NCBI GenBank assembly: GCA_963210315.1
Contig: OY723291.1
Span: forward strand, 186,001-250,000
Reading direction: 5' to 3'
Length of the DNA stretch: 64,000 bases
From: Rhynchopus euleeides
Lineage: Eukaryota > Euglenozoa > Diplonemea > Diplonemida > Diplonemidae
Shown: positions 22,042-32,860 of the stretch, piece after piece
Position numbering within the stretch: the stretch's first letter is position 1
Layout: each line of letters begins with the position of its first letter
Program-made: the position numbers and the translations under genes
Notes under the pieces: generated by a model
Told to the model about the DNA's origin: nothing
Databases searched by the model: none
Seen by the model: only the letters and a program-made list of their open reading frames with translations

Positions 22042-25000
22042 TTAAGTGAGTAGCTGGCTAAGGGGGGTGTCGCTAGTCACCCGTCCCGAAGGACTGCTGC
22101 CCTTTTTGCTATTTTTTTGCGAATTGATTTCTGACCAGGCGGCATCACCACAGAACGGCTCTTTCCTCGACTGCATCTGGGACAGCTCTCTGGCCACTGC
22201 TGAGTCGACTGTTCGACGCATGTGCTCCGCCAGCTGCACATTATGGAACTGCAGCACATTCTCGCCTGCAGCAGTGGGGTCTGCAAAGGCCGTGCGTAGA
22301 TTGGCACGTGCGTCTGCAGCGCGGAGCAGCTTTGCCACATCCCTCATCACCCCATCCTGCAGCACTTTATGCAGTTGTCGCTGCGCATGAACCAGCTGCC
22401 CCTCGATCTCTGTGGCCAGGGGCTTGCCCCGATCCCCCACGAGTTGCCACAGGGCATCCTTTGTGCGTGCTGCGATCACCACGGCTTCATCCGCAGGGTC
22501 GATGGTGCTGTGTTTAGAGAGTGCCACCGCCACCCTGTCGAGGCTGTCCAGCATCGTGGCGGCAATCCTATTCTCCAAGTCACTCAGACGCGTGCCTGCA
22601 AGCTGTTCCAGGTTCTTCACCTGGTTCAGGCGGCTCAAGACAGCATCCATATCGCGGCTCTGAACTGCGGCTTCGCACCGCTTCACCATCTGCGTGATAA
22701 CGGCAGCCATATAACCCTGCAGCCGACCGTCATCCGGGAACTGCTTGCACACAGAGAGGACGCCTTCGTAGTCGTCGTTCTCGAAGAGCATCTTGCATGT
22801 CTCATGTGCATTCTCTGCTGCCGCCTTCAGGTCTTTCTTGAGATTAGATATCAGAAGGTATGCCAGGGAGTTTTTCGGGAGGTACAGCTCAAGGTGCGAC
22901 AAGTCACGAGCAGTCCCGGCCTTCTTCTCCTCCGCATACACCCGCACCTTCTGGTTGACAATCATCTCGATCTCCGGCGTCAGAATGACGCATCTCTTCA
23001 GGTGCCGCTCCAGATTCATCAAAGCGGACGACTCCCTGTCCGCGACATCCCAGTTGCGGTACTCCTCCAGCAGCGCATCCCGCTCCTGCTGGTACTGCTC
23101 CCGCACACTTTTAAGGTTCTTGCGCAGACCGTCTGACAGGAGATTGCGCAGCGCGTCCTCTGCCTGATCCACCAGCTTGAGTAGATCACTTGCTTCATCG
23201 AAAAGTTGGAACTCTACTGCACGCTTGAGTGGGTCAAGCAGAGAGTTCTGCAGCTTGTCACTGAGGTGCGGCCCGGCTGCCCTGTCCTTGCACCTCTGCA
23301 GCTCCTTCAGCATCTTCTCCTCCAGGTGCGAATCATCCCCTTGAAAGTGCAGCAGCACCTCCGTCGCTGATTCGTGGATCTTCCGCAGCTGACCGGCATC
23401 TGCTTCGAACCCCACCGCACTGAACGTGGGTAGCCGGGAATCAAGCAGCTCCTGCACGCGGTCCCTCCAGCGACGCAGCAGGCGTTTGTATTTCTGTTCA
23501 CCCTGCCGGGACTTCTTCTGCAGGAAGTCAAGGCGCTGCCTCACTTGCTCTGCATCCACCGCCTCGACGGCCTCTTTCAACGCAGGCTCGTCGACAGCCA
23601 TATAACCCTGCAGCCGACCGTCATCCGGGAACTGCTTGCACACAGAGAGGACGCCTTCGTAGTCGCCGTTCTCGAAGAGCATCTTGCATGTCTCATGTGC
23701 ATTCTCTGCTGCCGCCTTCAGGTCTTTCTTGAGATTAGATATCAGAAGGTATGCCAGGGAGTTTTTCGGGAGGTACAGCTCAAGGTGCGACAAGTCACGA
23801 GCAGTCCCGGCCTTCTTCTCCTCCGCATACACCCGCACCTTCTGGTTGACAATCATCTTGATCTCCGGCGTCAGAATGACGCATCTCTTCAGGTGCCGCT
23901 CCAGATTCATCAAAGCGGACGACTCCCTGTCCGCGACATCCCAGTTGCGGTACTCCTCCAGCAGCGCATCCCGCTCCTGCTGGTACTGCTCCCGCACACT
24001 TTCGATGTTCTGGCGCAGACCGTCTGACAGGAGATTGCGCAGCGCGTCCTCCGCCTGATCCACCTGCTTGAGGAGACCACTTGCTTCATCGAAAAGTTGG
24101 TACTTTACTGCGCGCTTGAGTGGGTCAAGCAGAGACTTCTGCAGCTTGTCACTGAGGTGCTTCCCGGCTGCTCTGTCCTTGCACCCCTGCAGCTCCTGCA
24201 GCATCTCCTCCCCCAGGTGCGACTCGTCCCCCTCAAAGTGCCGCAACACCTCCGTCGCTGATTCGTGGATCTTGCGCAACTGACCGGCATCCGCTTCGAA
24301 CGCCACCGCTCTGAACGTGGGTAGCCGGGAATCAAGCAGCTCCTGCACGCGGTCCCTCCAGCGACGCTGCAGGCGTTTGTAGTTCTGTTCACCCTGCCGA
24401 TACTTCTGCAGGAAGTCAAGGCGCTGCCGCACTTGCCCTGCATCCACCGCCTTGACAGCCTCTTCCAACGCAGGGTCGTCGAGGTTGAACTGGTTGACGA
24501 ATCTTTCTGTGCACCTCTTCTTCAGCGCAAGAATCGCTCCGTCTGTGTCAGCATCCAGGGGCAGCAGGTGCCACGTCACCGCATTCACATCTGCGATGTG
24601 TGCATCGCCGACAGCAAGCCATGTCTCCAGCTCCACCACCTGCTCCTGCAGGCGACGCTGCCACCCCTGCACGGTGTCGGCCTGCTGCACCCCTTCCATC
24701 GCAGCTGCCTCCACCTCCTTCAGGCGGAGCAGGCCACGGCGCACTGCATCGACATGGTCTGACAGACGGACCGGCACGTCACCTGCGTCAGCCTCGGTGT
24801 GGGTGTCAGCACAACATGATTGACACGCTGCGGCAACTGCAGACATGCTCTCCTTCAGAACTGTACACACGTCGTCCGCGAATGTCCGTTGCACCGCTGT
24901 CCCGCCGTAGATGTAGTCCCGCAGCCCTGCCCCCGCACGCTGCGCCGCTTGGGCAGCAACCCCGTGCACCATCCGCTGCACCTTGCCGACGCGGTCCAGT

Positions 25001-26808
25001 GCCCCCAGCAGGTCTGCGAGTGTGCAGGGTGGGGGCGCCGCCCCGCGTGCAGCCTGCTGCCTCTTGAGCCTGTCGTAGAAGAGCTGCAGGTCGGGGTCCT
25101 CCTTGCCTTGCTTCCCCTCGGCATGTGCCGTCGCCAGGGTCGTCTGCACACGGTCCCCACTGGCAGGAATCACCGCCTCGATACAGGCGAGGCGCTGCAG
25201 CACACACGTCGTGTGTGCAGCCTCAGCCGCAACCAGCCTGTCGTGCATCTCAGGCAACACCTGGCCTAGCGGCACCACCGCCATCACCCCACACATCCGT
25301 GTGCAGTACGCCAGCAGCTCGTCCGCACTGCCGCACACCGGAGGCACTTCCTGCTCCAGGCGCACCATCTCCCTGCCGACACGCTCTTTGCACGCCTGCT
25401 GCACCGCCGCCAGCAGCCCCTGCCCCCCTTGGCTGTACCGCGACAGGGCGGGCTGCTGCTGCAGCTGCTTGATGTACCGCACCAGCTCCGCCGCCTGGTC
25501 ACGCTGCCCAGCCCCTGCGCCGTCCGCCGTCACGACAGCGTCCACCTGCCGCCCCACCTCGGCCACCGCGACTGCAGCAGCCTCGTTCACGCGTACCTGC
25601 ATCTCCGTGTAGATCGTCTGTGTGTCGGCTGTGACACCGCAGTGCACCTTGTGTAGCACGTCTACGATGTCAGTGCACAGCTGCACATCCTCGCCCTGTA
25701 TCTCTTGTGCGCACGCGTCTCCGTCTCCGTCTGCACCCGTGCCCACCTTGACCGCACGCACCACCCTGTCGCACAAGGTCTGCACGGCAGAGACACACGC
25801 ACCGTGTGCGTTGCGCACAAACTCTTGGAGCACAGACGTCTCGATGTGCTGCCAGCACACACCCTCCGCCTCCACCAGCACAGTCAGGCTGTCCCGCAGC
25901 TGTGCCGCCAACCGCTGCTGCCGCTCGTCGTCACGCTCCCGCAGCCCTGCCAGCTCTTGTGCATCGCGGACACACGCCTGCTCCAACCCCGACAGACCTT
26001 CGCGCAGCGCCTCCGCAGCTGCCTCGTAGCCTGTGGAGGCCAGGTCCCCCAGCCCCAGCACCGCGTGCAGGTGCGTGTGGTGCTCACGCACGTCCGACAG
26101 TGCCGTGGCCGTGCCCCGCAGCGCCTCCGTGGTGTGCCACGCTCCCTTGTTGATGTGTTCATGCACAGCCTCGCACAGGCGTTCGAAGCGCACCCACCCA
26201 CACGTCACCGCCGCATCACGGATGTCCGCACCAGTGTGACCTTCATGCGGCACCTCGACACACGTCTGTGTCGCCAGCATCTGCAGCTGCTGCAGTGCAG
26301 CAGCTGCGTCTTCTGGCCTGCTGTCCTTCAGTGCAACTGCGGCGAGCTTGCCGTACTCACGCAGGTGCCACATCACCTTCTCAGCCAGCACATCCCACGG
26401 CACGTCCGGCACAAGCTTCTCGAGCACCACGCGTGCAGCCGCAATCCCGTTGACACCACACTGCACATGCCATGTGTCGTTCTCCGTCAGGCATGCATCC
26501 GGCCCTGCAACACGCCCCACGAGCGCCTCTGCTTCGTCCAGCCGGTGCTGCAGGCTGTCGCGCACGACACTCAGTGCCTCATTCAGCGCCCACTCCACCC
26601 GCACGTCGTGCAGCAGGTCCCGCATCGCGACAAGGCGCTCCAGCCGCCCCGCCACAGTGCGCCACACGGCTGCCTCCTCCTGGCCATGTTCCGCCGTGTC
26701 AGCACCGCCCGCGAGACTTGCGCAGTACGCCACGCTGCTCTGGATCGCCGCCACGTCCAACGTCATCTGATCAACATCTGCCGTGCCTGGCAGATCGAAC
26801 ATCTCCAT
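22042..26808 (-). CDS. Large helical/coiled-coil protein with internal duplication, function unknown
   Basis: A single uninterrupted frame of 1588 residues from the ATG in MEMFDLPG; upstream codons are open but only from GTG. I do not recognise a family. The sequence is Ala/Gln/Glu/Arg/Leu-rich and predicted to be almost wholly alpha-helical, with scattered Cys and His and no signal peptide or membrane segment. A segment of 297 residues is present twice in tandem (nucleotides 24487-23597, then 23596-22706). Each copy has VRQRLDFLQK, RDRVQELLDSRLPTF, RKIHESATEVL, DRESSALMNLERHLKRC and HLELYLPKNSLAYLLISN. The C-terminal 300 residues are unique. A scaffold, tethering or cytoskeletal role is possible but is inference. 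Confidence 0.8.
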   Translation of the reverse strand: MEMFDLPGTADVDQMTLDVAAIQSSVAYCASLAGGADTAEHGQEEAAVWRTVAGRLERLVAMRDLLHDVRVEWALNEALSVVRDSLQHRLDEAEALVGRVAGPDACLTENDTWHVQCGVNGIAAARVVLEKLVPDVPWDVLAEKVMWHLREYGKLAAVALKDSRPEDAAAALQQLQMLATQTCVEVPHEGHTGADIRDAAVTCGWVRFERLCEAVHEHINKGAWHTTEALRGTATALSDVREHHTHLHAVLGLGDLASTGYEAAAEALREGLSGLEQACVRDAQELAGLRERDDERQQRLAAQLRDSLTVLVEAEGVCWQHIETSVLQEFVRNAHGACVSAVQTLCDRVVRAVKVGTGADGDGDACAQEIQGEDVQLCTDIVDVLHKVHCGVTADTQTIYTEMQVRVNEAAAVAVAEVGRQVDAVVTADGAGAGQRDQAAELVRYIKQLQQQPALSRYSQGGQGLLAAVQQACKERVGREMVRLEQEVPPVCGSADELLAYCTRMCGVMAVVPLGQVLPEMHDRLVAAEAAHTTCVLQRLACIEAVIPASGDRVQTTLATAHAEGKQGKEDPDLQLFYDRLKRQQAARGAAPPPCTLADLLGALDRVGKVQRMVHGVAAQAAQRAGAGLRDYIYGGTAVQRTFADDVCTVLKESMSAVAAACQSCCADTHTEADAGDVPVRLSDHVDAVRRGLLRLKEVEAAAMEGVQQADTVQGWQRRLQEQVVELETWLAVGDAHIADVNAVTWHLLPLDADTDGAILALKKRCTERFVNQFNLDDPALEEAVKAVDAGQVRQRLDFLQKYRQGEQNYKRLQRRWRDRVQELLDSRLPTFRAVAFEADAGQLRKIHESATEVLRHFEGDESHLGEEMLQELQGCKDRAAGKHLSDKLQKSLLDPLKRAVKYQLFDEASGLLKQVDQAEDALRNLLSDGLRQNIESVREQYQQERDALLEEYRNWDVADRESSALMNLERHLKRCVILTPEIKMIVNQKVRVYAEEKKAGTARDLSHLELYLPKNSLAYLLISNLKKDLKAAAENAHETCKMLFENGDYEGVLSVCKQFPDDGRLQGYMAVDEPALKEAVEAVDAEQVRQRLDFLQKKSRQGEQKYKRLLRRWRDRVQELLDSRLPTFSAVGFEADAGQLRKIHESATEVLLHFQGDDSHLEEKMLKELQRCKDRAAGPHLSDKLQNSLLDPLKRAVEFQLFDEASDLLKLVDQAEDALRNLLSDGLRKNLKSVREQYQQERDALLEEYRNWDVADRESSALMNLERHLKRCVILTPEIEMIVNQKVRVYAEEKKAGTARDLSHLELYLPKNSLAYLLISNLKKDLKAAAENAHETCKMLFENDDYEGVLSVCKQFPDDGRLQGYMAAVITQMVKRCEAAVQSRDMDAVLSRLNQVKNLEQLAGTRLSDLENRIAATMLDSLDRVAVALSKHSTIDPADEAVVIAARTKDALWQLVGDRGKPLATEIEGQLVHAQRQLHKVLQDGVMRDVAKLLRAADARANLRTAFADPTAAGENVLQFHNVQLAEHMRRTVDSAVARELSQMQSRKEPFCGDAAWSEINSQKNSKKGSSPSGRVTSDTPLSQLLT
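22706..24487 (-). repeat. 891-bp in-frame tandem duplication
   Basis: Copies are 22706-23596 and 23597-24487, offset exactly 891 bp (297 codons). The first roughly 400 bases of each copy (plus-strand order) differ at only a few positions. The rest is clearly more diverged, with one indel of a codon. This uneven divergence suggests partial gene conversion or unequal exchange. Confidence 0.93.
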
Positions 26809-27398
26809 CCCTTGCCCCACACCCTGGCTGTGATGCTATGTGTGCTGAATCGCTCAGACCTGGGAAGGTGGATGTGTCCACCATGCTGCCAAGCAACAGG
26901 TGCATGCAGAGAGTGCAGACAGCAATGAGAGGGGAGGGCGTAGCGGCTACGATGTCTTCCGAGAAAAATATCTCCGGCAATTCGCCATGACCAGCGGTGG
27001 TGGAACAGGTGCCCCTGCTGGGCATCCTGCTCCTTCACCAACCCAGACAGGTTGATCGAGACGGCGACGACGCTGAACCCCTCCACAGGATGTGCTTCTC
27101 GATCGCCACGAGGTTCCGTGGCAAGTTCTGCAGAGCTGCAAGTGCCGAACCCCTAAGCAGGGATCTGGTGGGAGGGTTTTTTCACTTTCGCGCTTTCGCG
27201 CCACAAATAATGCCCAGAGGAGGGCACCCAGGCACAAAAGGATAAGGCCTGCAGATGCAGATGGGTGAAAAATGGGCCAGGTTAACAGCTTACTGGGGGG
27301 AGGGAGGGTCATAACTTGAAATGGAAGGCAACCCCAGAAAAGAAACACAGGGCAAACCGGTTCTTCTGCCCACACACTCCTGGATAACGTGCTGGCAG
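26809..27398. other. Intergenic
   Basis: This 590-bp gap has no gene. It includes the dispersed segment at 27053-27155. It should hold the 5' leader of the helical protein and the 3' end of the IQ-motif gene. Confidence 0.5.
27053..27155. repeat. Dispersed segment, copy 2 (partner 19959-20020)
   Basis: It starts TGATCGAGACGGCGACGACG like copy 1. It then carries about 43 bp not found in copy 1, and rejoins at GCAAGTGCCGAA. Confidence 0.7.
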
Positions 27399-30300
27399 CT
27401 ACTGAGACCATGCCTGGTCGCAGCTGAGCAGCTGTGCCCCTGCGTCGATAATAGAAGACAGCTCCCTCCATGTGCAACATTCGTCGTCTACCAGCTCTGC
27501 CCGCGCCTCCTGTGTGGCGGCGAGTGTGGTGCGGTGGTGGGGGTCGTGCCAACAACAGACAACACACGACAACACCGAGGTACGCCTGGTGTCTCAGAAC
27601 ACAAAGCGTGCCTGCAAGCCACCAAAACAAAACTGCACAATACCTGCTGCGCATCCCACAGGCGAACCTGCCCCAGCCCCAACACATAGACACCCGCGAG
27701 GCTCTCCAGCAGGGAGTGGTGCAGCCAGTCGACGTGGTGGCGGAAGCACGCCTCCTCCTCCTCCACCATGTCCAGGGAGCACGGCGCGTCCACCGCGAAG
27801 AACTCCGCACTGCACTCGCTGGACGCGGTGGGCACAGAAGCGGATCTCTGCGTGCGCGGGGTATACCGGGGCGACACCAGCATCTGGCACGCCCCCCGGA
27901 TGTCATCCGCCGCATTCAGCGCCGCATGAAACACAAACCGCGCCACAGCCTCATCCCCGGCAATGCCGACGGCACCCATATCCCACTCCGCCACCAACGC
28001 CCCACGGCACTCCTCGTTCCTCTCCGCACGGACCTCCGCCTCCAGCCGCGACTGCGCGGACAGCACCCCCACCTCACACCACCCACCCCCCTCCTCGGCC
28101 CGGAGGTCGACACGCCCGCCACGCCCCGCCTCCTCAAACTCCAGCACTGAGTAGAGACATGCCGACAGGGAGGACAGCTCGCACTCCATCTCATCTTCAT
28201 AGGCACGGCGGCGCGAGGCCTCCTCGTCGCCGAGGCATTCGATGCGGGTGCCCAGCAGGCCGAGAATCTCTGCGTGCATCAGGGCGATGCGGCAGTGCGC
28301 CTCCTCCATCTGCGTGCAGCTTGCGGATCGTGGGGAGACCACCTCCTGTTCGATGACGCCACGCAGGGAGCCCTCTGTGTCCGACAGAAGGTCGGGTGAT
28401 GAGAAGAAGCCGACCGCATCGCTGGCGATGATGCTCCGGATCACCGTCTCATGGTCCGACACGGCCTGCATATAGAGTCCTTCGAACATCGCATCCTCGA
28501 GGGAGGCCCTGCAGTGCTGCTCGGAGGTTTCGAAGATGCGGCGCCTCGCCTGCGCCTCCGACAGGAGGGTCGCTGTGCGCCCCATGCACTCCATGGAGGA
28601 GAGCCGGAGGCGGCGCCACTGCAGCCGCCACGACATGTCGAGGGCGTGGCGGAAGAGGTCTTCGTGCTCGCCGAGGAGGGCGCGTGCGTCGCACCGCTCC
28701 CACAGCCAGAGGCGGAGGCGGTCCGCATCCTCAGGCAGAAGCACGATGCGGATGTGGCGGTGCCCCTCCACGGCCTGCAGGGTGAGGGCGTCGCGCAGGC
28801 AGGTGTCGCCGCCGGGCAGGAGGGCCATGACTGCGGCAGCCTGCTGCTGCTCGAGGGTGTCGCGGCGCGCGGCTTCCGCCGAGGCGAGCATGGCGGAGCG
28901 GGCCTGCAGGCCCAGCCTGCGCATCAGGGAGATGCGCTCGGCATCCTCGGCAGACGCGGCGCAGCCGCGCCAGGAGGCCTCAGCCTCGTGGAAGGCTGTG
29001 ATGCGTGAGGCACACTGCGCAACCTCGAGGGTGCAGCGGGAGAGGGATGCGCTGTGGCACAGCAGGGTGCGTGCGTCGGTGGCTTCAGACAGGGCGGTGG
29101 TGGCGTGGCAGCGCTGTGCCCCGAGCTCTGTGCGGGCGTGGTGCTCTGCGGTGGCGGTGGCGTGGCGTGCGGCGGCCTCCCCGCTGCCGGAGGTGTGGAG
29201 GAGGAGCGCTGCGATGCGGCGGCGTTTGGCTGCCCTGGCGAGAAACATCCTGGCGCAGCGCTGCACGGGCAGCACAGCCGTGTTGAGGAAGGCCTGGTGT
29301 GACAGCGCAGCGACGTGGCACCGCGCGCGGCCCTCCTCCTCGCCGAGGCGGGCCCGCCAGTAGTCCTCGTGGGAGCGGCAGCGGCGGAGGCCTGCGAAGG
29401 TCAGCTCCTCCACCTCGAAGGTGAAGCCGTCCTTCACACGGCAGAAGGCCCAGGTCTCGCTCTCGTGGAGGGAGGCGCGGCCCACAGCCTCTGCAGCCAG
29501 CGTCTCTGTGAGGAGGTCGTTGAGGCGGGTGCGGAGCATCGCCGCCAGCTCGCCCTGCTCTGCGGTGATGAGGTTGTGCCCCCGCTCGATCTGGAGGCGG
29601 ATGAGTTCCCGCTGCTCGCGGGTGCGGCGCTCCATGCGGATCCTGCTGAGGTGGTCGCGGAGCCAGGCGTTGCGGGCGACACGCCCCACCACGCCGCGGT
29701 GCACGCCGCGCACAAAGCGCTGGATGGCGATGGCCTGGGGGGCCTTGCGCATCAGCACCGCGTTGCACTGCAACGCAAGGCGGCGCGACTGCTCGACAAA
29801 TCCGAGGAACACCTCGTCGCACTGCAGGTCCATGCGGTAGCGCGCGGAGCGCTCCATCGCCAGGGCGGTGTGCAGCAGCTCGGTGTAGGCTGATGCCTGC
29901 AGGGCGCTGCGCGCCGCAAGCTCGCGCTGCTCGGCGATGCCGCAGAGGCCTGCGAAGAAGTGCCACACCAGGACAGGCCGGTGCACGCCCTCTGCGACCT
30001 CCAGGTCGAACATGCCGCGCCGCAGCACCAGAGAGCCCCGCCGCCTGCGCTGCGCCTCGATGAGGCGGTCGATCTGGTGCCGGATGTGCAGCTGCTTCGT
30101 CACCTGCCCCCGCTCCGCGCTCTCCGCCACCATAGCCCTGTAGTGCCACAGCGCCCAGCCGGCCTGCCTCTCGCAGTGCGACTGCACGGCGTGGTCGGTA
30201 AACGCGTCGAGTTCGATTGAGTGGCGCACCCGCAATTCATACAGCAGGAACTCCTCCTTGCGTCGGGAGCAGGCAAGGTGACGACGTGCCGTGCGCGTTA

Positions 30301-32011
30301 GAGCCGCAGTGGCAGATTCATACTCCGTCTGTGCAAGGGGAGGGGGGGGGAGGTGGTGTGGTGCCATTCCATTTTTATGATGACGATGAAGGTTGTCCAC
30401 TAAAGCTTCCACACAACCACACAGACCCAGACAGGCCGTCAACATCCGCAAACCCTGGCCGTCACCCCCCCTGCTGGCGGTGAGACATACCAAGATTGCA
30501 TCGCGCCGCATGGGCTCCACACTGCCCCCGAGGTGCCTCCTCTGCGGCACCAGCAGCTCCTCCACCAGGTGGAACCGCGCCGCCCGCACCAGCTCGTTGC
30601 GGCACCACCCCTCGTCCTGCAGCATGCACTCCCGCGCCCCCACCTCCCCCTCCACGGCCGCCAGCAGGGCACGCTGCAGCCGCTGGGGCCCCGCGCAGTC
30701 CTCCTCCTCACGCAGCACCCTCTCCAGGCCACCCAGATACCGCCGCCGCTCGGCACGCTGCTCCCCCAACAGCGTTCGATGGGCCTCTGCCTCCGTGTCG
30801 CCACCACCACGGCACACCGGCGGATGCGGCCGCACCACAGCCCCAACCTCAATCCTCTCCTCGCGGCTCGGCGGCCCGACGTAGCACAGCGCGATGGCGG
30901 AGCGCTCAAACATCTCCGACCTGACACAGGCTGTGCGGAGGGTCGCCTCAAACACCACCAGCAGCTGCTGTCTGGCTTTGCCCTCCGCCACCAGGGTGCC
31001 TTCGAACTCCCGCCGCTGCCTCTGCAGCAGGCTCTGCGTCTGGTGGAGCAGCACGCCCCGCGCCACCGCGCTGAACGTCGCGAATCTCGCGAGCAGCGCG
31101 AGCCGGGAGCCTTCCTCTATTACACCACGCTCCCCCACCTCCTCGGCCATCACGTCGCGGATCGCCTCCCGCAGCGGCTGCGGCAGCGACCCCAGCGAGG
31201 TGTAGGAGCACGCGCTGCTGCCACTCCTGCAGCTCGCGGAGGAGATGGGGCGGGTTTGCGGTGCCCGGGCGCACCCCTCGCCCTCCCCGAGGCCCTCCTG
31301 CATCTCGCGGGCCAGCGCCGCCTCCTCGAGCAGCAGCCTGCGCTGCGTGAAGTCGGCGTGCAGCGTGTAGAAGTTCATCCCGCGCGAATCCTCCATCACC
31401 TTGCGGTCCACCGCCTCCAGGGCGACCAGGTACTGCATCCCCTGCTCCAGCTGCCCCAGCCTCTGGCACACATCCTCAAACCCATACAGGTTCTGCCGGA
31501 GTGCCCTCTCCCCCCTCGCTATGTCCCGCCTCGCCCGCGGCTCCTCCGCATCCGTGATGAAGCGTGCCTTCGGGATGAGCACCTCCTCCAGCAGGTGGTA
31601 GGCACGGTACTGCCGCACCTGCATGAAGGTCCAGCTCTGCTGCTCCGCCAGGACCTGGCGCTGGCACCGCTCGTCCCTCTCCAGGTCGGCGAGGTCGAGG
31701 GTGTCGGCCCATGCGTCCTGCGGTGGCGGGGCCTGCTGGGTGGGGAGTGCGGCAGGCGCCGCAGGCACTGTGGCGGCGGCGTGTGTCGGGGGCAGCCAGG
31801 CGGAGGCCGCCTTGCTGTGTGCTGTGGAGGCGAGCAGGGCGGAGGAGGGTGCGGTCGCGGCGCGGCGGAGCAGCAGCGAGCTTGCGGAGGAGGGGGGTGG
31901 GGCTGCCGCGCAGTCCCCGACGCAAGCGGCTGTGTGCCTGCGGAGCCCCCCCGCACTGGCATGCCGCACAACCCTCCGCGGCGGGGGTGGGTGTGGGACG
32001 GGCTCATGCAT
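27399..32011 (-). CDS. Large IQ-motif helical protein
   Basis: Three exons, 32011-30491, 30328-27644 and 27509-27399, all phase 0, give 1438 residues. The first intron (162 bp) is in frame, so the reading frame runs through it, but it has clear GTATGT and GCACAG ends. The last exon was placed by a GTATTG donor and ACACAG acceptor and ends WSQ; it is somewhat less certain. The N-terminus is Pro/Ala-rich and basic. The rest is Glu/Arg/Ala-rich long helix. Two IQ-like motifs stand out: IQRFVRGVHRGVVGR (near 29700) and VQRCARMFLARAAKRR (near 29240), expected to bind calmodulin or centrins. There is no motor or enzyme domain. A flagellar or cytoskeletal scaffold is the best guess. Confidence 0.85.
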
Positions 32012-32860
32012 CGCTGGGTGGGTGGGGGGTGGGGGGGTGGGGTGGGGGTGGATAGAGAGGAGAGGGGCAGGGTGTTTTGTGTTCACCCCAAACGCGTTGA
32101 TAACCGCATTGGGTGCGAAGGGTGTGGAGGGGGGGGGGGGGGGGTGCGTGGGTGTGGGGAGGCGGGGTTGGGTTGCAACAAACCCCTCCCTCCCGGCCTC
32201 TCCCCCACCCACCACCACTCAAGCAACCCCTTCACCCGCCCTCTTGTGTAAATGCAAGTGTAAATGGACTGCGGAGGGGTGTGTGTGTGTGTGTGTGTTT
32301 GTTTTGAAACCAGAGGTTGCGTCGCGTACTCTTAATAAGGTACTGACCACGCCGTGTGTATGTATGTGTGTATGTGTGTATGTGTGTTGAAACCAGTTTT
32401 AAGGCGGTGTCTGGCTAGCGCAACCTTTCTCGACAGAAGCACCTCCCCTCACGTCCGACACTTCGTGAGGTATGTATGTATGTGTGTGTGTTGCCGATGT
32501 GGATGCTGGGAGGAGATCTGTTGCGTTTGGGGGAGGGGGTGTCGCAGTGACACACCGCACCCTCGAGTGATGGGGGGGGGGGGGCGGGGGATTTGATTGT
32601 CGAGAGTGAATGGAAAAAGCAAGTCTCCAAGCAGGGGGGGGGGTAGCGTAGGGGGGGATGGGGTGAGAGCAGCCGCATTGTACACCCAGACGCTCGACCC
32701 ACTCGGGGGTGGGGGCTGTCCGGCTCGCAAAAAAAGGAAACAATCGCACCCTGAGAAGGGGTGGGAGAAGGAAGCGAAAACCGCTGCAGGGCAAGGGGGG
32801 GGTCTTTGTGGCTGGCGAGGCTAGCGAGGGGGTAGTGAGGGGGCGACAAAGCTACCGGGG
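32012..32860. other. Intergenic with GT repeats and G tracts
   Basis: No gene is seen. It has a G tract near 32131-32142, GT microsatellites at 32280-32300 and 32352-32392, and further G tracts near 32571-32590. Confidence 0.55.

Noticed and set aside
30329-30490. In-frame segment kept as coding in the IQ-motif gene
   Set aside because: It has GTATGT and GCACAG ends, a Pro-rich out-of-character translation and an exact 162-bp length, so it is treated as an intron.
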